Shown: positions 5,995 to 10,496 of the stretch, piece by piece
How positions within the stretch are numbered: the first letter of the stretch is position 1
How the letters are laid out: every line of letters starts with the position of its first letter
NCBI GenBank assembly: GCA_934408835.1
Contig: CAKRVU010000023.1
Span: forward strand, 1-10,496
Reading direction: 5' to 3'
Origin: an uncultured Oscillospiraceae bacterium
GTDB lineage: Bacteria > Bacillota > Clostridia > Oscillospirales > Ruminococcaceae
DNA length: 10,496 nucleotides
Notes under the pieces: generated by a model
Database searches by the model: none
What the model was told of the DNA's origin: nothing
The model's input: the letters and a program-made list of their open reading frames with translations, nothing else
Made by a program: the position numbers and the translations under genes

Positions 5995-6059
5995 TCAGTC
6001 GTTGGAGCGGAAGCCTCTGTTGTAACAGTACGGCTTCTGCTTCGGTTCGGGACGACTGA
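5995..6059. repeat. Long imperfect inverted repeat in the HTH 2 leader
   Basis: Three nested arm pairs: TCAGTCGT (5995-6002) with ACGACTGA (6052-6059), perfect; GCGGAAGCC (6007-6015) with GGCTTCTGC (6032-6040), one G-T pair; CTGTT (6017-6021) with AACAG (6024-6028). Together about 22 bp. On the HTH 2 transcript the outer stem ends about 6 bases before AAGGAGG. No T-run follows on the minus strand, so it is not a plain terminator in that direction; on the plus strand TTTTTG follows. Confidence 0.8.
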
Positions 6060-6199
6060 TTTTTGAAAAAAGCGGGGGCTTCTACTTACTATGCTACCAT
6101 TTAGCCAAATTTTAACGGCAAAAAGCCACTATTATGTCGCATACTTTCAGGAGGCGGCTCTGGTTTTTCGCAGAACGCGGACAAACCGGAAAGAAAAGC

Positions 6200-6228
6200 T
6201 TGCAAAAAGAGAAAAAATCCGATACAAT
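6200..6228 (+). promoter_or_regulatory. Predicted promoter of the sdaAB-sdaAA operon
   Basis: TTGCAA (6200-6205), a 17-base spacer and TACAAT (6223-6228). The spacer is A-rich. Transcription would start near 6235, leaving a short leader (about 37 bases) before the sdaAB start, too short for a riboswitch. Confidence 0.65.
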
Positions 6229-6260
6229 AGAAAGAAGAAAAAACATTCCGAAAGCGAGAA

Positions 6261-6266
6261 AAGGAG
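6261..6266 (+). promoter_or_regulatory. Ribosome-binding site deciding the sdaAB start
   Basis: AAGGAG five bases before ATG 6272. It selects this start over the upstream in-frame ATG at 6134, which lies before the predicted promoter. Confidence 0.8.
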
Positions 6267-6271
6267 CAGGT

Positions 6272-6946
6272 ATGAAGCTGTTTGATATTTTGGGACCGAT
6301 TATGGTCGGCCCGTCCAGTTCCCACACCGCGGGCGCGGTCAAAATCGGACTGGTCACAAGGAAATTGTTGGGTGAACCACCGGTATCGGCGGACATTTTT
6401 TTGTACGGTTCCTTTGTTGTGACAGGGGTCGGACACGGTACTGACCGGGCGCTGGTAGCCGGGCTGCTTGGTATGAAGCCGGATGATATGCGGATTCCAG
6501 ACAGTTTTACGGCGGCAAAGGAAGCCGGACTTACCTATTCCTTTGGGGAAGCCGACTTAAAAGAGGCGCATCCAAACACGGCGGTCATTCGCGCGAAAGG
6601 GGCTTCGGGGTCGCAAGTCTCGGTAGAGGCGTGTTCTCTCGGCGGCGGTCGGATTGAAGTGCGAAAGCTCGATGGGATAGAGACCGTTTTTGATTTTGAG
6701 TACCATACGATGATCGTGTACAACGAGGATAAACCGGGGTATATCGCGCAGGTAACAACGGTTCTCGAGCAATGGAAGGTCAACATTGCGACCATGCGCC
6801 TTTGCCGCAGCGTCAGGGGCGGCGTGGCTGTCATGGTGCTCGAATGCGATGAGCCGATTCCAGAAACGGTCACCAATTATATTTCAGTTCTGCCTGGAAT
6901 TGTTAAGGTCAGGACATTGAATCTGAAGGAGGAAGCAGATGTTTGA
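6272..6946 (+). CDS. sdaAB: L-serine ammonia-lyase (dehydratase), beta subunit
   Basis: 224 residues, the usual size. It is the regulatory/substrate-handling subunit of the two-subunit, iron-sulfur L-serine dehydratase that converts L-serine to pyruvate and ammonia in the cytoplasm. The N-terminal signature is GPSSSHTAGAVKIG (13-26), with GHGTDRALVAGLLG (54-67) and PNTAVIRAKG (101-110) typical of the family. The C-terminal part, about 145-217, is an ACT domain (MIVYNEDKPGYIAQVTTVLE), a small-molecule-binding regulatory fold. The frame is open upstream to 6134, but start 6272 matches the family N-terminus and has AAGGAG nearby. Its stop overlaps the sdaAA start by 8 bases (6939-6946), pointing to coupled translation. 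A promoter is predicted at 6200-6228. Confidence 0.96.
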   Translation: MKLFDILGPIMVGPSSSHTAGAVKIGLVTRKLLGEPPVSADIFLYGSFVVTGVGHGTDRALVAGLLGMKPDDMRIPDSFTAAKEAGLTYSFGEADLKEAHPNTAVIRAKGASGSQVSVEACSLGGGRIEVRKLDGIETVFDFEYHTMIVYNEDKPGYIAQVTTVLEQWKVNIATMRLCRSVRGGVAVMVLECDEPIPETVTNYISVLPGIVKVRTLNLKEEADV

Positions 6947-7856
6947 GTCGATATCGGAGCTGCTGGAATTGGCGGAAAAAAGCGATCTTGCGGCGTGGGA
7001 GCTGATTCAGCAACTGGACGCGCAGGAACAGGGATACACAGTCGATCAGTCTCGGCGTCAGATGGAAGAACTGTATCGGGTAATGCGGCAGACCAACGCG
7101 GAATACGATGGCGATTTGCGTTCTAACAGCGGCTTGACCGGGGGCGACGGCGCTTTGATGGAGCAAGCTTTGTCAGGCGGTCGGCTGCTCGGCGGAGAGT
7201 ATTTGAATCAAGTGATTGCGCACGCGCTCAAAACCGGCGAGAGCAACGCCTGCATGCGGCGGATTGTGGCGGCCCCGACGGCTGGCGCTTGCGGCGTGAT
7301 TCCGGCGGTGCTCCTTCCTTTGGTTGAAATGGGGGAGATTACTGAAACAGAAGCGGTCGATTCGTTGTATATCGGCGCGGCGTTCGGGCAGGTGATCGCT
7401 TCCCGCGCTTCCATTGCCGGCGCGGAAGGCGGCTGTCAGGCGGAAATCGGAACCGCCTCGGCGATGGCTGCGGGACAGCTGGTGTATTTGCGCGGCGGCA
7501 GCCTCCGGGCTTCGGCTTCGGCTTGTGCGATGGCGCTGTCAAACCTGATGGGTCTTGTTTGCGACCCGGTTGCGGGTCTGGTTGAGGTTCCCTGTGTGAA
7601 ACGAAATGTGATCGGTGCTGTTGGTGCTGTGGCGGCGGCGAATATGGCGCTTGCCGGGATTGTCACGCGAATTCCCGTGGATGAGGTCATTGACGCGATG
7701 GGCGTTGTTGGAGGGACGCTGCCTTCCTCGCTGCGGGAGACCGGAGAAGGTGGTTTGGCCGCGACTCCGACCGGGAAACGGTTTTCACGTTCTTTTTGCG
7801 GAAGCGCCCCGACTGCTAAGGATGACGGCGTTGCCGGAGGGCGGCCGGAATCGTAA
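6939..7856 (+). CDS. sdaAA: L-serine ammonia-lyase (dehydratase), alpha subunit
   Basis: 305 residues. It is the catalytic subunit carrying the oxygen-sensitive [4Fe-4S] cluster that activates the serine hydroxyl. The core reads SNACMRRIVAAPTAGACG (102-119), AEGGCQAEIG (162-171) and CDPVAGLVEVPC (208-219). C166, C208 and C219 are the likely cluster ligands; their spacing of 42 and 11 residues matches what I recall for structurally known serine dehydratases. The usual ending GGLAATPTGK is at 271-280. The remaining 25 residues (RFSRSF...GGRPES) do not resemble the normal short FG-type ending and may be an extension or a frameshift near the 3' end. Start ATG 6939 has AAGGAGG six bases upstream and overlaps sdaAB. 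No terminator follows before the lipoprotein gene. Confidence 0.95.
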   Translation: MFESISELLELAEKSDLAAWELIQQLDAQEQGYTVDQSRRQMEELYRVMRQTNAEYDGDLRSNSGLTGGDGALMEQALSGGRLLGGEYLNQVIAHALKTGESNACMRRIVAAPTAGACGVIPAVLLPLVEMGEITETEAVDSLYIGAAFGQVIASRASIAGAEGGCQAEIGTASAMAAGQLVYLRGGSLRASASACAMALSNLMGLVCDPVAGLVEVPCVKRNVIGAVGAVAAANMALAGIVTRIPVDEVIDAMGVVGGTLPSSLRETGEGGLAATPTGKRFSRSFCGSAPTAKDDGVAGGRPES

Positions 7857-7901
7857 ATCAGAAAAAGACGGAACAAAAACAGTGAAAAGGAGGGGAGCCG
7901 G

Positions 7902-9260
7902 ATGCTTCGGAAGGGAGTTGCGCTGGTGTTAGTCGTTTGCTGTCTGCTTTTGAGCGGCTGCGATTATGTGGGCACCAGTGTTGATACGCTGGTTCGTCCG
8001 CCCAACCTCAGCGAACAGCAGGAACAGATTTATGACGCGCTGGAAACGACTGTACAGCCGGGGAGCACCCTCAACTTAATTTCCCCGGAAAACGGAAGCT
8101 ATCGGAGCGCGGTGATTCTGCACAATATGGACAGCGAGCCGACCGAGGAGGCTTTGGCGTTTTACAGCGCTTCCTCTCAGAGCACTATGGGGGATACCGG
8201 ATTAAGGATTTGTCTGCTTGATCAGATTGAAGGAGAGTGGCGTGCTGTTTGGGACATCCCCGGCGAAGGGAACGATGTGGACAAAGTTCTCTTTTTTACC
8301 GATCATATGACCGATCACAATTACATTCTGATTGGATTCACGCCGAAGGAGGACGGACAACAAAAAACCTATTGTATCTACGATTATGAAGTGGGTTCTT
8401 TGCAGCAGTGCGCCGTTGGAGAGTATCAAATGTTGGAAGCGTTTGATATTGACGGCGACGGTCAGGAAGAAATCATCACCGTTTCCTATCAGGAAGAGAA
8501 GTCGTTGGTACAGGACTTTTCCACTACCGCGACTGTTACACGGGTTCAGCAGGGGCAATTTATTCAAAGCGCTCCGACGGTGATGGCGGGGAAGGCGATC
8601 AGCTATAATACGGTGACAAAGGATCAAAGCTCCTTTGGTGCGCCGGCGCTGGTGATTGATGAACAGGTGTCCAAAAGCACATATGCCACTGAAATTCTGA
8701 TCGGCGCAGGGGACGGTCTGCAAAATTTGATTTATCAGCCGGGGCACGATCTGTATGATCAGACCATGCGAACGCAGGTGCCGATTTCGTATGATATCAA
8801 TCGGGACGGCATTATTGAGATACCGCAGACAGAATATTTGCCGGGATATTCCCTTTCTAGCAATTCGCCCCTTTATTTATCGAAATGGTATCAGCTGCAA
8901 GACGGAACGCTCAAATTTACGACGCTGGCTTATGCAAATTACTCGCAGGGGTACGGTTTGCTGCTGCCCTCTTCCTGGGAGGGACGGGTCAGCGCAACCA
9001 ACCTGCTGCAAAACGACGAGCTGCGGTTTTTCGTTTACCATGGAGATTTGGAAGATCAAAGCGAGCCGATTTTGAGCTTGAAAACTGAGACAGTCAGCAA
9101 TATTGCTGTCAGCGGTTTGCCGGAAGGGTACTTTGAGGTGGCTACCATTGGACAGATGGTATATCTGGCAAAGCTGTACCCGGTAGCGGACCCTGCGCTT
9201 GCGCTCACGCCGGAACAGGTGAAGAGCCAATTTGTCGAGATGTATGTTACAACAGACTGA
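7902..9260 (+). CDS. Predicted lipoprotein of unknown function upstream of a two-component system
   Basis: 452 residues. The N-terminus is a lipoprotein signal: basic MLRK, hydrophobic stretch, lipobox LLSGC with Cys20 as the lipidated residue, so the mature protein should be anchored on the outer face of the membrane. The rest is soluble and beta-rich by composition. Two loops resemble calcium-binding or FG-GAP/VCBS repeats: FDIDGDGQEEIITV (181-194) and YDINRDGIIEI (297-307), which suggests a propeller-like fold, but I do not recognise the family. ATG 7902 has AGGAGG eight bases upstream. It begins 45 bases after sdaAA with no visible terminator and ends 11 bases before the response regulator, so it is likely part of the same transcript as the two-component genes. 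It may act as an extracytoplasmic sensor partner; this is inference from position. Confidence 0.85.
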   Translation: MLRKGVALVLVVCCLLLSGCDYVGTSVDTLVRPPNLSEQQEQIYDALETTVQPGSTLNLISPENGSYRSAVILHNMDSEPTEEALAFYSASSQSTMGDTGLRICLLDQIEGEWRAVWDIPGEGNDVDKVLFFTDHMTDHNYILIGFTPKEDGQQKTYCIYDYEVGSLQQCAVGEYQMLEAFDIDGDGQEEIITVSYQEEKSLVQDFSTTATVTRVQQGQFIQSAPTVMAGKAISYNTVTKDQSSFGAPALVIDEQVSKSTYATEILIGAGDGLQNLIYQPGHDLYDQTMRTQVPISYDINRDGIIEIPQTEYLPGYSLSSNSPLYLSKWYQLQDGTLKFTTLAYANYSQGYGLLLPSSWEGRVSATNLLQNDELRFFVYHGDLEDQSEPILSLKTETVSNIAVSGLPEGYFEVATIGQMVYLAKLYPVADPALALTPEQVKSQFVEMYVTTD

Positions 9261-9271
9261 GGAGGAAAAAG

Positions 9272-9985
9272 ATGAAGCGGATATTGGTTTGTGAGGACGA
9301 GGATACGATTCGCGATTTTGTGGTGATCAACCTGAAACGATCGGGGTATTTTGTGGAGGACGTCTCTTGCGGTGAGGACGCACTCGCCATCTTTGAAGAG
9401 CGGGAGGGGGACTTTGACATTGCCCTTTTGGACATTATGATGCCCGGAATCGACGGCTTTGAGGTGTGCAAGCAGCTTCGTGAAAAAAGCGCTACTATCG
9501 GTATTATCATGCTGACGGCTAAGACGCAGGAAATGGATAAAGTGCGCGGGCTGATGTTAGGTGCGGACGATTATATTGCAAAGCCGTTTTCTCCCTCCGA
9601 ACTGGTTGCGCGGGTGGACGCGGTTTACCGCCGCGTCAGCATGATGCAGCGGAACCCGAACGAAGCTGAAGTGATTGAATCGGGACCGTTTGCCTTTCAT
9701 CCCAAAAGTCGGATTTTGACCAAAGAAGAAGTTCCGATTGATTTGACGCAGGTGGAGTACCAGATGATGGAGCTTTTTATGAGAAACCCAAATGTGGCGT
9801 TGGAGCGGGTTAAGATTTTGCGGCATATCTGGGGAAAAAACTATGTCGGCGACGTCAAGATTGTCGACGTCAATATCCGGCGGCTGCGCATGAAAATCGA
9901 GGATGAACCCTCTGCGCCGAAGTATATACAGACGATTTGGGGCTTTGGCTATAAATGGATGGGAACGCAGCAACCTAGCAGGTAA
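9272..9985 (+). CDS. OmpR/PhoB-family response regulator
   Basis: 237 residues. Receiver domain 1-120: acidic pocket E8/D9, phospho-acceptor D54 (LLDIMMPG), T82 (MLTAK) and K104 (AKPFSPSEL), all conserved. A winged-helix DNA-binding domain follows (about 128-235), with VEYQMMELFMRNPN, ILRHIWG, VDVNIRRLRMKIED and the usual ending TIWGFGYKW. On phosphorylation it would dimerise and bind promoter repeats as a transcription factor. ATG 9272 has GAGGAGG six bases upstream. It follows the lipoprotein closely and is followed by 324 bases of repeat-rich DNA before the probable kinase, an unusually long gap for such a pair. Targets are not known. Confidence 0.96.
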   Translation: MKRILVCEDEDTIRDFVVINLKRSGYFVEDVSCGEDALAIFEEREGDFDIALLDIMMPGIDGFEVCKQLREKSATIGIIMLTAKTQEMDKVRGLMLGADDYIAKPFSPSELVARVDAVYRRVSMMQRNPNEAEVIESGPFAFHPKSRILTKEEVPIDLTQVEYQMMELFMRNPNVALERVKILRHIWGKNYVGDVKIVDVNIRRLRMKIEDEPSAPKYIQTIWGFGYKWMGTQQPSR

Positions 9986-9987
9986 CG

Positions 9988-10203
9988 GCGCGTTGCTGTC
10001 GTTTGATTGGGGTTTCGGATGAGAGTATGCCTAGCCCGATGAGGTGAGCTTTTGGGGAATGGCGGCGCTGTCGTTTAACCGGGTATTTGGAAGGGCGCAT
10101 GCCTAGCCCGATGAGGTGAGCTGTTCGGGAATGGCGGCGCTGCCATTTGACCGGGCATTTGGGTGAGCGCATGCCTTGTCCGGTGATGTAAGCTGTTCGG
10201 AAA
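9988..10203. repeat. Three 72-bp tandem repeats
   Basis: Copies at 9988-10059, 10060-10131 and 10132-10203 with an exact 72-base offset and no indels. By hand count, copies 1 and 2 agree at 56 of 72 positions and copies 2 and 3 at 59 of 72. Copies 1 and 2 share an invariant core that begins CCTAGCCCGATGAGG; copy 3 has CCTTGTCCGGTGATG there. The array begins directly after the response-regulator stop codon. Each copy can form a small hairpin with arms such as CCCGA/TCGGG (copy 2). Confidence 0.92.
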
Positions 10204-10244
10204 GGACGTCACGGTCTAGTTGCTGATTTTAATAGCGGGGATTG

Positions 10245-10277
10245 TTACCCGTCTGGCGCCTTTTGGCGCAGCGGTAA
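10245..10277 (+). promoter_or_regulatory. Hairpin in the leader of the probable kinase gene
   Basis: Nested arms TTACC/GGTAA, CTG/CAG and CGCC/GGCG with a TTTT loop and one bulged G. It lies 32 bases before the start codon and 17 bases before AGGAGG. No T-run follows, so a terminator is unlikely; it may affect mRNA stability or translation. Confidence 0.5.
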
Positions 10278-10309
10278 ACATTGCCTGACCGGAGAGGAGG
10301 GACAACTCG

Positions 10310-10496
10310 ATGAAAAAAGGGCGCAGCATCACCTTTCGGTGGCTGCTCAACACGCTTGGAATCATCACCCTGATTCTAATCATCGTCAATATTCTGTTTG
10401 ATATCAGTATCAAAAAATATTTTTACAATGCGGCGGAGCAGATGTTGGTGCTCAGCGCCAATTCAAACTATCATATTATCCAGTTGACTTCTGAGG
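10310..10496 (+). CDS. Probable sensor histidine kinase, N-terminal part
   Basis: 62 codons are visible before the window ends. ATG 10310 is preceded by AGGAGG nine bases upstream. The product starts with basic MKKGRS, has a strong membrane helix at about 10-31 (WLLNTLGIITLILIIVNILF) and then an apparently extracytoplasmic stretch (YFYNAAEQMLVLSANSNYH). This is the usual start of a membrane sensor kinase, and the position after an OmpR-type response regulator supports that. No kinase motifs are inside the window, so the call rests on topology and neighbourhood. Confidence 0.7.
   Translation, partial: MKKGRSITFRWLLNTLGIITLILIIVNILFDISIKKYFYNAAEQMLVLSANSNYHIIQLTSE

Larger units (their letters stand above)
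9986..10309. other. Repeat-rich gap between response regulator and probable kinase
   Basis: 324 bases without a convincing gene. It contains three 72-bp tandem repeats (9988-10203), a hairpin (10245-10277) and the ribosome-binding site of the kinase gene (AGGAGG 10295-10300). No clear promoter and no T-run terminator were seen. Confidence 0.7.

Noticed and set aside
6060..6271. Riboswitch or T-box before sdaAB
   Set aside because: The predicted promoter leaves only about 37 leader bases and I see no T-box or glycine/serine-related conserved motif.
7436..7876. Minus-strand open frame of 146 codons opposite sdaAA
   Set aside because: Shadow of the conserved sdaAA coding sequence with no start signal or homology.
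9975..10172. Minus-strand open frame of 65 codons with a 24-residue internal period across the 72-bp repeats
   Set aside because: The period arises because 72 is a multiple of three. No ribosome-binding site precedes its ATG, the product is only a basic repeat, and it runs antisense into the end of the response-regulator gene.
9988..10203. CRISPR array
   Set aside because: Units are contiguous 72-bp repeats that resemble each other over their whole length; there are no unique spacers and no cas genes.

Overview
The window looks like chromosomal DNA of a low-to-mid GC Firmicute, most likely an anaerobic Clostridia member of the Oscillospirales type. The reasons are strong AGGAGG ribosome-binding sites, TTGACA/TATAAT-like promoters, a two-subunit iron-sulfur L-serine dehydratase in the sdaAB-sdaAA order, accA followed by a stand-alone acpP, and a phasin-like/UbiB-kinase pair. 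The taxon is an inference from gene content only.

Layout. 1-344: the 3' end of accA (+). 431-658: acpP (+) with its own promoter, ending in a terminator that also serves the convergent gene. 704-1741: a GH25 muramidase with two SH3-like repeats (-). 1742-2199: a non-coding stretch with an A-B-A-B-A array of ~101-bp repeats; each B unit is an intrinsic terminator on the minus strand. 4881-2200: a tight minus-strand operon of a phasin-like protein, a UbiB/AarF kinase-like membrane protein and an alpha/beta hydrolase, with overlapping genes. 5218-5978: two paralogous small XRE-type HTH genes (-) flanking a probably frameshifted plus-strand ORF. 5979-6271: a structured leader for the second HTH gene and the sdaA promoter. 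6272-7856: sdaAB-sdaAA (+). 7902-9260: an unrecognised lipoprotein. 9272-9985: an OmpR/PhoB response regulator. 9986-10309: three 72-bp tandem repeats and a hairpin. 10310-end: the start of a membrane protein that is probably the partner histidine kinase.

How the genes fit together. accA and acpP belong to fatty-acid synthesis: AccA helps make malonyl-CoA and ACP carries the growing chain. SdaAB and SdaAA form one enzyme that deaminates L-serine to pyruvate and ammonia. The lipoprotein, response regulator and putative kinase are co-directional and look like an envelope-sensing unit, possibly cotranscribed with sdaA because no terminator is visible between them. The two HTH proteins share an identical recognition-helix region, so they may read the same operator; related dyads lie upstream of both.

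Most of the window is ordinary core metabolism. The parts worth a second look are the HTH pair with its broken ORF, dyads and leader; the 72-bp array inserted between a response regulator and its likely kinase; the terminator-bearing 101-bp repeats; and the unclassified lipoprotein of the two-component unit. I see no mobile element, CRISPR array, tRNA or rRNA.
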